33,822 nt of DNA from Scytonematopsis contorta HA4267-MV1. Lineage in GTDB: Bacteria; Cyanobacteriota; Cyanobacteriia; Cyanobacteriales; Nostocaceae. The notes beneath the pieces were generated by a model that saw only the letters and a program-made list of their open reading frames with translations, did no database searches and was not told the DNA's origin. This document shows positions 14,505-23,235 of the stretch, piece by piece. The stretch covers positions 1 to 33,822 of the forward strand of contig JAHHIC010000004.1 in the NCBI GenBank assembly GCA_019359035.1. The letters run 5' to 3'. The position numbers and the translations under genes were made by a program. Every line of letters starts with the position of its first letter. Position 1 is the first letter of the stretch.

Positions 14505-15284
14505 ATGTATTTAACATACTTAGACAGTAACAGTTGGCTGCTGGAAATCGGCGAAAAGCGGGTACTAATTGACCCCTGGTTGGTAGGTGCATTAACTTTT
14601 GGTAATATGGATTGGCTATTTAAAAGCTCCCGACCCCAAGAGCGTGCAATACCGGAAAATATTGACTTGATTGTGCTGTCTCAGGGTTTAGAAGACCACG
14701 CACATCCACCAACATTAAAGCAGCTTGACCGCAATATACCAGTTGTTGCTTCTGCGAATGCAGCTAAGGTGGTACAGGAGTTGGGCTACACTTCCATAAC
14801 TCCGCTGGCTCATGGTGCAACCTTTACTTTGAATAATACCGTAGAAATCAAAGCCACTCCTGGTTCACCTATTGGTCCTACTTTAGTAGAAAACGGTTAT
14901 ATTTTTAAAGAATTGGAAACAGGTTTTAGTGTTTATTACGAACCTCACGGGTATCATTCCCCATCCCTAAAGGATTTTGCACCAATAGATGTGATTATTA
15001 CCCCGATAATTGACTTAGGATTACCTTTGCTTGGACCGATTATCAAAGGTAGCCAAAATGCTTTGGAAGCAGCTAAATGGTTGCAACCTCAATTAATGCT
15101 ACCCACAGCAGCAGGAGGGGATGTAAATTTTGAGGGGTTATTGGTTTCTTTCCTAAAGACTGAAGGTAGTGTTGAAGACTTTCGTTTATTAATAGAGAAA
15201 AATAATCTTTCCGTGCGAGTAATGGAGCCGAAATCGTGGGAACGTTTTGATTTGCAATTAGAAAAACGAGCAGCTTTAGTATAA
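14505..15284 (+). CDS. Metallo-beta-lactamase-fold protein with altered metal motif
   Basis: This 259-aa protein has the UlaG/RomA-like metallo-beta-lactamase layout: an N-terminal strand ending LIDPWL, then IDLIVLSQGLEDHAHPPTL, then HGATFTL, and YYEPHGYH in the second half. In place of the canonical (S/T)HxHxDH it has S59-Q-G-L-E-D64-H65, so the first two metal-binding His are missing while Asp-His is kept. It may bind a single metal, use different ligands (H67, or the His in EPHGYH), or be non-catalytic. The substrate is unknown. There is no signal peptide and no membrane span. The gene is solitary and is followed directly by a terminator-like hairpin. Confidence 0.8.
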   Translation: MYLTYLDSNSWLLEIGEKRVLIDPWLVGALTFGNMDWLFKSSRPQERAIPENIDLIVLSQGLEDHAHPPTLKQLDRNIPVVASANAAKVVQELGYTSITPLAHGATFTLNNTVEIKATPGSPIGPTLVENGYIFKELETGFSVYYEPHGYHSPSLKDFAPIDVIITPIIDLGLPLLGPIIKGSQNALEAAKWLQPQLMLPTAAGGDVNFEGLLVSFLKTEGSVEDFRLLIEKNNLSVRVMEPKSWERFDLQLEKRAALV

Positions 15285-15349
15285 AAAATAAGAAGGAAAT
15301 AGAAGAATACTTCAACTTTATTTCTTCTCTTTCCTTCCTTCTTTTTTAT
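15284..15349. terminator. A-rich/T-rich hairpin after the MBL-fold gene
   Basis: AAAAAATAAGAAGGAAATAGAAGAA is largely complementary to TTCTTCTCTTTCCTTCCTTCTTTTTT, with a loop of about 14 nt, and starts at the stop codon. It probably stops transcription; the T-run at the end supports the plus direction. Confidence 0.55.
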
Positions 15350-15376
15350 TCTTTACTCAAGCAGAAACCCTAAGAA

Positions 15377-15527
15377 GATGTTTGAAAAGTATAAAACAAT
15401 ATAATACAGTAAACCGAAATAAGTTGCGAACAAATTCCTCCTCTTCTTATCTTAGTGTTCTTCGCCCCTACCCTGCGGGAAAACCTCCGGTTTACGTGGT
15501 TCGTGAAATTTATACTTTTCAAACATC
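15377..15527. repeat. 151-bp MITE-like element with 19-bp perfect terminal inverted repeats
   Basis: GATGTTTGAAAAGTATAAA at 15377-15395 is the exact reverse complement of 15509-15527. A second inverted pair, GTAAACCG/CGGTTTAC, lies inside each arm. The interior has a short GC-richer part (ACCCTGCGGGAAAACCTCC). There is no coding sequence, so it would be non-autonomous. Confidence 0.65.
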
Positions 15528-15550
15528 ATCTAACTAATATTTCTTATTCT

Positions 15551-15898
15551 TTATTTGTCGGGTCTGTCAACTGCTCTTATGCGAAGAATCTCTAAATCAG
15601 AGTTCGCTCCTTGTCGCGAAATAGTTTTGGCTTTTACTTTATCAAAACCATCAAGAGAATAATAGGTATCAGCTGTAGGGTCTTCACCAACAGCAAGAGC
15701 AACTACTGTACCCTTTAGTCTAGAAGTTCCGTTCTTTTTAGTTCTGAGATTAAGGTCTGTGTCAGTCGCAGCTAAAGAATTACTTCCCTTAGCAGATGCA
15801 CTGCCTCCTATTGAAGCACTAACCCCACCTAAAATTAACTCACTTTCGTGAATATTTTCTAAATAGGAGAAATCGAGCAAATCATTTATTTGCATCAT
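15551..15898 (-). CDS. Double-glycine leader peptide-like small protein
   Basis: This 115-aa protein begins with an acidic amphipathic leader (MQINDLLDFSYLENIHESELILGG) that ends in a Gly-Gly pair at about residues 24-25. A small-residue stretch follows (VSASIGGSASAKGSN). This is the pattern of bacteriocin/microcin-type leaders cut by C39-peptidase ABC transporters. The remaining 75 residues are mixed and end RAVDRPDK, with no Cys, so the mature part is not a typical lanthipeptide or cyanobactin core. No transporter, peptidase or modification enzyme lies in the window. Two ATGs are adjacent (15896-15898 and 15893-15895). It is on the opposite strand to the MBL gene and ends next to the MITE-like element. 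Confidence 0.65.
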   Translation of the reverse strand: MMQINDLLDFSYLENIHESELILGGVSASIGGSASAKGSNSLAATDTDLNLRTKKNGTSRLKGTVVALAVGEDPTADTYYSLDGFDKVKAKTISRQGANSDLEILRIRAVDRPDK

Positions 15899-16310
15899 AA
15901 GTCTTTTCGCAATTTACTAAAGTTTACACTTTGAGTTGCCATAGGCTAGGTGCCATAGACAAATATCCACATCAGCACAATGCCAATCTACAGTCATATT
16001 CTCATCATTTGTTGATAGCAACTGACTTGAAATCGGTGGTTACTTACATTATGAATATATTTGGATACTACTCGAACAACTCTATAACTACTGTAAAACA
16101 ATTTTCTCCATGAGCGATTAATAAATTAATATCATTTTGTAAACTTATTGTAAAATATTATTTTGTAAAATCATTAAACTTTAAGCTATTAAAGTAATTG
16201 ATACCAGATTCTTTAAGAGGATATTTAATTAGTATAAAAAAGAACATTTGAATACATGCGAAACTACACAAATGTAGAGACGTTACATGTAACGTCTCCA
16301 CTCCAAATTT
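15899..16310. other. Gene-free stretch
   Basis: Between two minus-strand genes there is about 410 bp of A/T-rich sequence. A 60-codon plus-strand frame (15931-16113) is present but has no Shine-Dalgarno and unconvincing composition, so I do not call it. The only clear structure is the palindrome at 16274-16301. The stretch presumably holds the promoter of the GG-leader gene. Confidence 0.6.
16274..16301. repeat. 28-bp palindrome family, copy 4
   Basis: This is identical to copy 1 except for one base in the right arm (TCTCCAC instead of TCTCTAC). It lies 10 bp after the stop of the HdeD-like gene, again at a gene end. Confidence 0.9.
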
Positions 16311-16910
16311 TTACGCACTGGTTGCTTGGTCGGAACTATTTAAATCAGAATTACTCAAAGCGGAGCGTGCATTTAGTGACAGCATTACTCGTGAAACACC
16401 GCTGAAGATAACGCTTACACCTACTAATGTACCGATAACCCAAGGGGTGTTGAAAGGCCATTGGAACCCAATCATTGCACCTAATAGTAAGGTAACAATA
16501 CCATTACCTAATGCCCAAGTCCAATTCTGTTGCGGACGTAAGCGGAAAGCCAGAATTAGCTCGAATATACCTTCTGTAAACAAGAAACTAGCAACTAGCA
16601 AAGTCAATGTGACAGCACTTGTCAATGGATTGTAAAGCAACATAAAACCGGTTGCTATGTAGAGAATACCCAATAAAAGTTTCCAAACAAAGCCACCTTG
16701 AGAACGAGTATCAAAGGCATAGAACAATTTAGCAAAGCCAGCAGATGCTAAAATGACGGCTAACCAAGTCACAGCAAAAACAGTTGAAATTGCAGGCTGA
16801 GCAACTGCTATGATTCCTAAAATAATCAGCAAAGCACCGACTATCAACGAAGTATTCACATTTTTCTTGATGTCGTCTTGTTTGATGTCGTTAGACACAT
16901 TGGTTGTCAT
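16311..16910 (-). CDS. HdeD-like DUF308 membrane protein
   Basis: This 199-aa integral membrane protein has six hydrophobic spans: SLIVGALLIILGIIAVAQP, FAVTWLAVILASAGFAKLFYA, LLLGILYIATGFMLLYNP, LTLLVASFLFTEGIFELI, LGNGIVTLLLGAMIGFQWP and VIGTLVGVSVIFSGVSRVML. The LxxGxLxIxxGxxxxxxP pattern repeated in successive helix pairs is the signature of DUF308/HdeD, known in enterobacteria for acid resistance. In cyanobacteria the role is not established, and envelope stress is a reasonable guess. The ATG at 16908-16910 follows AAGGAAA in the mRNA. N- and C-terminal tails are polar. Confidence 0.88.
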   Translation of the reverse strand: MTTNVSNDIKQDDIKKNVNTSLIVGALLIILGIIAVAQPAISTVFAVTWLAVILASAGFAKLFYAFDTRSQGGFVWKLLLGILYIATGFMLLYNPLTSAVTLTLLVASFLFTEGIFELILAFRLRPQQNWTWALGNGIVTLLLGAMIGFQWPFNTPWVIGTLVGVSVIFSGVSRVMLSLNARSALSNSDLNSSDQATSA

Positions 16911-17371
16911 ATAAATTTTTCCTTATGTCTGAAATTTAGCTACAGAATCAGCCTAAGGAAATTTCCGGGAATTTACTTTCACCCTAAGATAGAGACAGAG
17001 GTAGTAATTTTCGTTCAATAGTCAAGTTCCTGAGGCTACACTTGGCAATTTGCAAAGCTTTTACACTACTAGAATAATATTTTACTTTCAAAGGGTACTC
17101 AACTCAGTAATAACCCTACATTACATACCAAAATGCAAAATTTACGATATTATCAATAAAAATCAAGGTGCAATAATTTTATTTTTCATTATAAAAAAAT
17201 AAAATACTCTGATAGTAAAATAAATAAACCGATTTTTGGGCATTAGACAAGGTAACTATCAAAAATGTTCCAGAAAAGGGTGCTGCAAAATACTACCGAA
17301 CACAAGATTATATTTGAACAGGTGCAATCAGGCATTTATACTTTTGTATTTATTTTTCCCAACATAAACTA
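16911..17371. other. Divergent promoter region
   Basis: About 460 bp of A/T-rich DNA lie between the divergently transcribed HdeD-like and glycosyltransferase genes, so both promoters should be here. I see no convincing reading frame, repeat or operator. Confidence 0.6.
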
Positions 17372-18229
17372 ATGGTGAACGTAGGCTATCACACAGCTAG
17401 ATTACAAGGTCGATTTCTTAGTGTCTGTTATCAAAAAGCACTTCCCTGGATAGTCAATTTTCCTATCCAGCAAAATCAAAGAATTGACATTGATGTTTAT
17501 TCTTTCTCTTGCGAACGCGATTTAGCTACTCAAGTAGCAAATATTAGAACTTTTATACGTCATGTCGGCATTCCAGATAAATTTATTGTTATATCTGACG
17601 GTACTTATACAGTAGAATCTCGTGAACTGTTATGTAAAATCAACCCTTGTGTTGAAGTTATAGAATGGAAAGATTTAGTCAAAGAAGGTATTCCCGAATT
17701 CATTCTTCACCATGCGTTAGAGCATCCTCATCGTGCAACAAAGGCAATGTGGAGAAGAATGGCTGTATTCAATTCACTTTCTATTGAAAAACCTACACTC
17801 TATACCGACGCAGATATTTTGTTCTTCCCAGGTGCTTCAAATATCATTAACTTATGTCAACAAGATAATACTCTTGCTTGGTATTTACCAGACTGTAAAT
17901 TTTCACTTGATGACCGAATTCTTTTAGAAGAGAAAGAAAAACTCAATCCAGTCAATGCAGGCTTTTTCTTGCTCAAAAAGCAGTTAGATTGGGAAAAACC
18001 ACTCAAACGTGTTGCTGAACTGATTGATTCACCAGTATTTTTTACAGACCAAACAGTAGTTCATTTAGCAATGCATGATGCAGACGCAAAACCTTTAAAC
18101 GAACAACTATTTGTTTTACGTCTCAGTGACCAGTTTCTCTTTCAAGATACTTATTCTAAAAAGCACATTGCTATGAGGCATTATGTCAGTGATATTAGAC
18201 ATAAATTTTGGTTCTATACTGGTATTTAA
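17372..18229 (+). CDS. DxD-type nucleotide-sugar glycosyltransferase
   Basis: This 285-aa protein has an alpha/beta fold suited to a GT-A transferase. Early strands (FIVISDG, VEVIEW) are followed by PTLYTDADILFF with the metal/nucleotide-sugar motif D146-A-D148. Then come NAGFFLLKK and a late FTDQTVVHLAM, an order common to GT8/GT77-like and polysaccharide-related transferases. The acceptor cannot be told. No signal peptide is seen, so it probably acts in the cytosol. It is a single gene. The next gene on the right is convergent, with a strong hairpin between them. The ATG at 17372 has no obvious Shine-Dalgarno. Confidence 0.75.
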   Translation: MVNVGYHTARLQGRFLSVCYQKALPWIVNFPIQQNQRIDIDVYSFSCERDLATQVANIRTFIRHVGIPDKFIVISDGTYTVESRELLCKINPCVEVIEWKDLVKEGIPEFILHHALEHPHRATKAMWRRMAVFNSLSIEKPTLYTDADILFFPGASNIINLCQQDNTLAWYLPDCKFSLDDRILLEEKEKLNPVNAGFFLLKKQLDWEKPLKRVAELIDSPVFFTDQTVVHLAMHDADAKPLNEQLFVLRLSDQFLFQDTYSKKHIAMRHYVSDIRHKFWFYTGI

Positions 18230-18294
18230 TTAGGAAGAAGGAACCCCACCCCCAACCCCCTCCCCGTGTGCCTACCGTATATACACAAGAGATA

Positions 18295-18316
18295 CCCCTG
18301 AACTAAAGTTCGGGGG
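18295..18316. terminator. Hairpin between convergent genes
   Basis: CCCCTGAACT-AA-AGTTCGGGGG forms a 10-bp stem with one G-T wobble, followed by a T-rich tract. It lies between the ends of the glycosyltransferase and the giant RTX gene and could serve both directions. Confidence 0.65.
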
Positions 18317-18370
18317 TTTAGTAAATTATATTTTTAAGTATAATACTGAACATTCGGTATACAGTTCTTA

Positions 18371-21300
18371 TCAGAACAAACGAAAATGGCTAGAGTTAAA
18401 ACTAGCAGCAGCTATATTGTTGACAACAACCAAGGTCTGGTTCCTAACTTTATCAACAATCAAAGTATTATTACCCTGCTGAGTAAACGACAACAAATCA
18501 AACTTCAAACCAGCAGCACAACCAATCACATCTTCCCCAATTTGAAAATCCTCAATAGTGTCTACCCCGTGACCTCGAACAATAACAAAAGCATCTTTAC
18601 CAGAACCACCATTCAAAATATCATTTCCTAAACCAGACCAAATTTCATCATCCCCATCACCTCCCCAAATTGAATCATTTCCTTCATCACCGTAAGCTTT
18701 ATCATTTCCACGATTACCGTAAATCAAATCATTACCTGCACCACCAGCTAAAGTGTCATTCATGCTAAAATTCACACCATAAGCAGGTATCACTTCCAAA
18801 TCGCCATAAAGTGTATCGTCACCATTACTGCCAAAAATGCGGTCATCTCCCAATCCACCATGAATGATATCGCTATTATCTAATCCATTAATGCGGTCAA
18901 CACCATCAGTTCCTATTAAAGTATCTAATAAAGGAGTACCATTAATATAGTTAATTCCTTTGCTGTTAACAGTGATAGTAAAAGTTTGAAACTCTGAAGT
19001 ATCTATACCAGAATTTAAAGTACCACCATCATCTTGAACTTTTACTCTGATTGTAGCAGTAGCACTGTCAGTAATTGTATTAATGGGTGTATATATCAAA
19101 TCACCTGTTTTTGTAATTATTGGTGTACCTTGCAAAATTCCTGAGTTGTTAATCACTTCAACGTGATATCTTTGAACGCTTTGTGTTAACTCGTTTGCAG
19201 CACCAGGATTAAATCCACTCACCCAGCCACTAATAGTTTGTTGACCTATTCCTGCTTTCACACTTTGATTTCCACCAATGGTAAAAGTGGGAGCATCATT
19301 GACTGGATTAACGTTAATATTCAAATTTTTAGTTGTTGTTCCAGCGACTGTTTTGTCATCCACTGTTATTGTTAATATATCAGTACCGTTAAAGTTTAGG
19401 TCGTTTTGATAAATTAAACTATTGCTAGTACTTAAAGTTTTATTAATTTCAGCAATAGTACCAGTTAGGTTGACTGATGCTGTAGAGTTATTACTGATAT
19501 TATTAACCAATACTCCACCTGTCACTCCTGAATTAATAGTTAACTTACCATTAGTTACAGATAAGCTGACGTTTACATTATTTGTTTCTACATCTAAATC
19601 GCTAATAAAAATATTTGATATTGCTAAATAATTATCTTCATTAACTATAATAGATGGGAAAGTAGTATTAGTAGTAACAGCAACTTTTGCTAAATTAATA
19701 TTGGCACGAGCAGAAGTAGTATTATCACCAAATCGAATCAAATTACTTTGCTGGTAAGGACTGGGAATAATCTTATCGAATGCTGTGTAATCTCTTAATC
19801 TACCACTTAAAATAGCATTACTATTGGCAAACAGTGTATATGTATTACCTTGCACTGCTAAGTCATAATTTATCAGACTAGATGTTGTATTATAATTAGC
19901 AAATTCTCCTTGAGTAAAAAGAGTGCGGAAGTCATTACGAGGAATATCATCTGCTGGTTCTAGATATGCAAATTCTTGAGTTGTACCATCTTCTTGTGCC
20001 CAAATACGGTCAGTCCAAAAACCAAGTTCAATCGCTTTTTTGTTATCACTACTAACTACTATCAAGCTAAATCCCGCTCGGTCATCTTTTCCATCGTTAT
20101 TTTTATTGGCGTTAAGTGCCCGCAATTCTGCTAAAATTTGGGCTGTGAAACTAACTATATAACCTGTAGTATTATTTAGGGTAGCATTGATATTAGAAAA
20201 ACTTGCATTTAAGCTGTTATTAGCTATGGTATTGAGATTAGTGACATTATTAATAGCCGTCGGGGTAACACCTCTACTACCGGAATAACTCCATCCCTGA
20301 GCTTGGGGGAGAGTATTTAAAGAGCCATCATAAAGAATGATATTATTGCCAATCATCGGCTTATCATTCACACCATTTACTATAATATTCTTAGTAACAG
20401 TATTACTCTTAACTCCTTTTCCATCTGTTAATATTATTTCTAATGTGCGAGAACTGGTATCTAGTAAATTATGTGATGTATTTGAATAATTTATATTACG
20501 TAAAAGAGCTTGTATTGCATTGATACTAACGTTATTTGCGCCAAAAGTTATTTCCAGAGCTTCACCGTTAATTCCACCTTTAAAAGTCCCTATACGTTGT
20601 TTACCAAAATTGATAATGCGACCATCAATATTTATCTGCTCTAAGCCATTACCCTCGTTTCTAATATTTAAGTAATCTCCTATTCTTGCTCCGGATTTCA
20701 TTGTGATTTTTAGATTTCCTGTACCAAATTCAAATGAATCTGGGTCGGTTAAAGTAGAAGTATTATCAATAATTATGGGTTCTGCATTTTCAGTATAAGA
20801 AATATTTATCGGAGATAAAGTAATTACAGGAGGGGTGTTTATTCCAAAATAATTCGTGTAACGAACAGTATAAACATCATAATCATTAATACCATTAACG
20901 AAAAAATCACCTGTAGCTAAAATTTTACCGTCTGGTAATAGGATGACATCATTCAAACGATTTGAAACACCAGCAGTATTTACTACTCGACCATTAATAC
21001 CAAAAGACGAGTCCCGACTTCCATCGTTATTATATCTAACTAAAGCAAAATTAGAATTATTAGCAGAACCACCAACTATAATTTTACCGTCAGGTTGCAG
21101 AATAATACCAGCAGTATTATCTTCACCAGAGGACATATCTGTAATAACTTTACCGCTAATACCAAAAGAATTATCAATACTACCATTAATGTTGTAGCGA
21201 ACTAGCGCAAAATCATTACTAACTATAGAATCACTAAGAGCAGCAGTACCCGCGACAACTATCTTACCATCTGTTTGGATGACAAGACTGGAAGCACTAT

Positions 21301-22615
21301 CATTTTTACCCGCAATATCAGTTGTAACTTTACCCCCAATACCAAATGTTGCATCCAAACTACCATTACTCTCGTAGCGTGCTATCGCAAAATCACCATT
21401 AGCACTTCCCACAACAACAATTTTTCCGTCGGATTGCAAAATAAGCTTAGAAGCAGAATCATCACCAATAATATCAGTCGTGATTTTTCCACCTATACCA
21501 AAAGAATTATCAAGGCTACCGTTATTGTTGTAGCGTACTAAAGCAAAATCTCCGTTAGCATTTCCCGCTACAAGAATCTTACCATCCGATAACAAAAGAA
21601 TATCATTACCAATATCATCCACACCACTCAAGTCAGTTGTAATTTTTCCTCCGATACCGAAGGAAGAATCAAGACTACCATTGCTTTGATAGCGAGCTAA
21701 TGCAAAATCATACTTGCTGAATGTATTTCTTGCTCTGCCAGCAATAATAATTTTTCCATCCGGTTGTAAGGCAACCCCGTAACCCGTATCAATACCCCTA
21801 GCAAAATCGGTGGTTACTTTACCCTCGTTACCAAAAGATAAATCCAGACTACCACTGTAGTTGTAACGCAATAAAGCAAAATCGCTGTTATTTGGGCTAT
21901 TAAAAGCATTACCCGCTATTATTATTTTGCCATCAGGTTGGAAAACAAGAGCATGACCAGCATCAAGACGATTATCAAAATTCGTGTAAACACTACCAAC
22001 AGAACCAAAAGAATTATCCTTATCTCCGTCAGGAAAAATAGCAGCGTAGTTAGAAATTACATCACGGGAAAAAGGATTGTCTGTTTCGATAGAACCCGTA
22101 GCAACTTCCAATACCCAATCCCCACCCAAAGCAGCGCTTCCGGTAAAATCATCCGACGCAGCCACATCCGCACCTGTCAGTTGACTTAAGTTCTGTACAA
22201 AGTTTACACCAATTTCTCCTTTGGCTATGTCGCAACCGTACAGTAAAATATCAGCATCTTCTGTTAAGGCTGTTTTCCACTGCTGTAAGTAACTCGCATA
22301 ATCTTTTAAATTTTGGTAATTTAAATTATTTGCTCCCAGTCGCAAACTACCACTGCTACCGTGAGAAACAATATGAACTGACTGATATTTCCCATCCTTT
22401 AAATTTTCTGTAATTTGCGCTATTGCATCTCGTTTAGGGTCAATAATTACAACTTCTGTATCTGGGTGGATAGCGGATACCAAACTTGTATATTCTTGAA
22501 TATTTGCATCGATAAAAACAATATTACTTTTTTTGTTTAATTTTTTGGGAGTGATTTTATTTTCTTCGTCTGGGTCAATTAGGCTATTAGTATTTTTCTT
22601 TAAAAGTAATTTCAT
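18371..22615 (-). CDS. Giant secreted DUF4347 / delta-60 propeller / RTX protein
   Basis: This 1414-aa protein has a clear domain order. Residues about 31-190 are DUF4347: HIVSHGSSGSLRLG, LLYGCDIAKG, then GADVAASDDFTG and LGGDWVLEVATG. From about 196 to 588 there are seven delta-60 repeats (SLDxSFGxxGKxTTD ... DGKIIVAGxA ... DFALxRYNxNG), which would make one seven-bladed propeller. Cadherin/Ig-like adhesion domains follow (VNGVNDKPMI, VNPVNDAPTF). From about 1238 to 1340 there are calcium-binding RTX nonapeptides (GGAGNDLIYG, GGDGDDEIWS, GGSGKDAF), then a C-terminal type I secretion tail ending HFRLF. It is probably exported by a type I system and sits on the cell surface, as an adhesin or sheath protein. 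No transporter lies in the window. The ATG has an A-rich leader without a Shine-Dalgarno. Confidence 0.93.
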   Translation of the reverse strand: MKLLLKKNTNSLIDPDEENKITPKKLNKKSNIVFIDANIQEYTSLVSAIHPDTEVVIIDPKRDAIAQITENLKDGKYQSVHIVSHGSSGSLRLGANNLNYQNLKDYASYLQQWKTALTEDADILLYGCDIAKGEIGVNFVQNLSQLTGADVAASDDFTGSAALGGDWVLEVATGSIETDNPFSRDVISNYAAIFPDGDKDNSFGSVGSVYTNFDNRLDAGHALVFQPDGKIIIAGNAFNSPNNSDFALLRYNYSGSLDLSFGNEGKVTTDFARGIDTGYGVALQPDGKIIIAGRARNTFSKYDFALARYQSNGSLDSSFGIGGKITTDLSGVDDIGNDILLLSDGKILVAGNANGDFALVRYNNNGSLDNSFGIGGKITTDIIGDDSASKLILQSDGKIVVVGSANGDFAIARYESNGSLDATFGIGGKVTTDIAGKNDSASSLVIQTDGKIVVAGTAALSDSIVSNDFALVRYNINGSIDNSFGISGKVITDMSSGEDNTAGIILQPDGKIIVGGSANNSNFALVRYNNDGSRDSSFGINGRVVNTAGVSNRLNDVILLPDGKILATGDFFVNGINDYDVYTVRYTNYFGINTPPVITLSPINISYTENAEPIIIDNTSTLTDPDSFEFGTGNLKITMKSGARIGDYLNIRNEGNGLEQINIDGRIINFGKQRIGTFKGGINGEALEITFGANNVSINAIQALLRNINYSNTSHNLLDTSSRTLEIILTDGKGVKSNTVTKNIIVNGVNDKPMIGNNIILYDGSLNTLPQAQGWSYSGSRGVTPTAINNVTNLNTIANNSLNASFSNINATLNNTTGYIVSFTAQILAELRALNANKNNDGKDDRAGFSLIVVSSDNKKAIELGFWTDRIWAQEDGTTQEFAYLEPADDIPRNDFRTLFTQGEFANYNTTSSLINYDLAVQGNTYTLFANSNAILSGRLRDYTAFDKIIPSPYQQSNLIRFGDNTTSARANINLAKVAVTTNTTFPSIIVNEDNYLAISNIFISDLDVETNNVNVSLSVTNGKLTINSGVTGGVLVNNISNNSTASVNLTGTIAEINKTLSTSNSLIYQNDLNFNGTDILTITVDDKTVAGTTTKNLNINVNPVNDAPTFTIGGNQSVKAGIGQQTISGWVSGFNPGAANELTQSVQRYHVEVINNSGILQGTPIITKTGDLIYTPINTITDSATATIRVKVQDDGGTLNSGIDTSEFQTFTITVNSKGINYINGTPLLDTLIGTDGVDRINGLDNSDIIHGGLGDDRIFGSNGDDTLYGDLEVIPAYGVNFSMNDTLAGGAGNDLIYGNRGNDKAYGDEGNDSIWGGDGDDEIWSGLGNDILNGGSGKDAFVIVRGHGVDTIEDFQIGEDVIGCAAGLKFDLLSFTQQGNNTLIVDKVRNQTLVVVNNIAAASFNSSHFRLF

Positions 22616-23235
22616 TTTTAAAATTATTTTTATTTTTTAAAATGTTATATAATCACAAAATCAATTATCACTGATTCCAAGACACCAAACATCAGTAGTT
22701 ATACCTTTTGTATATTTATACTTTTATCGCAAAAAATAAACATTGATAAAATTAACAGTTTTTTATTAAATAATAAAATATATTAAAATCACGGATAGAT
22801 TGTAAAAATTTATCTTCAGCTTCATGTTTTTATAAAACTGACTTTTCTAAAATATAGAGCTTAGTAGAGTTTACAAACTATTTATAATTGCTGTTTGCGA
22901 CCGTAATTATTCGTAATACTGATGTATTAAAGCAAAGTCATAGGTAATTATATATATGAAAATATTCCATTTTTTCTAAGCCTTTAGATAGATGAAACAA
23001 CCAGACTCCAGCATGTATTACTATTATGTCTAATCTGAAACTCAACCAAGGAGATGAGTTTTAAGGTTCAGTAGACCAATTTTGCTATATTGATAACTGC
23101 AATATTGATAACTGCAAAAATGGTTTGTGTGGATTACAGATAAGAAAAGGAAAAATGTATTTATATTTTTTCTCGTAATCTCTAAATGAAGTCTTAGATT
23201 TCATAATCCCTTTGCTGCTGAACCATTAAAAGCCC
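22616..23235. other. Divergent intergenic region with a 15-bp direct duplication
   Basis: About 620 bp of very A/T-rich DNA separate the RTX gene from the divergent glycosyltransferase. The unit ATATTGATAACTGCA is duplicated in tandem at 23087-23101 and 23102-23116, about 120 bp before the glycosyltransferase ATG, and could be a regulator site. Two short overlapping frames (22992-23033 and 23026-23064, the latter MSNLKLNQGDEF) are too small to call. Confidence 0.6.

Noticed and set aside
15931-16113. 60-aa plus-strand frame
   Set aside because: No Shine-Dalgarno, no recognisable sequence, and composition unlike neighbouring genes.
18386-22189. Several plus-strand frames opposite the RTX gene
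   Set aside because: They are antisense shadows of the delta-60 and RTX repeats with low-complexity translations.
23026-23064. 12-codon frame MSNLKLNQGDEF upstream of the glycosyltransferase
   Set aside because: It is very short, overlaps another short frame, and has no supporting signals.
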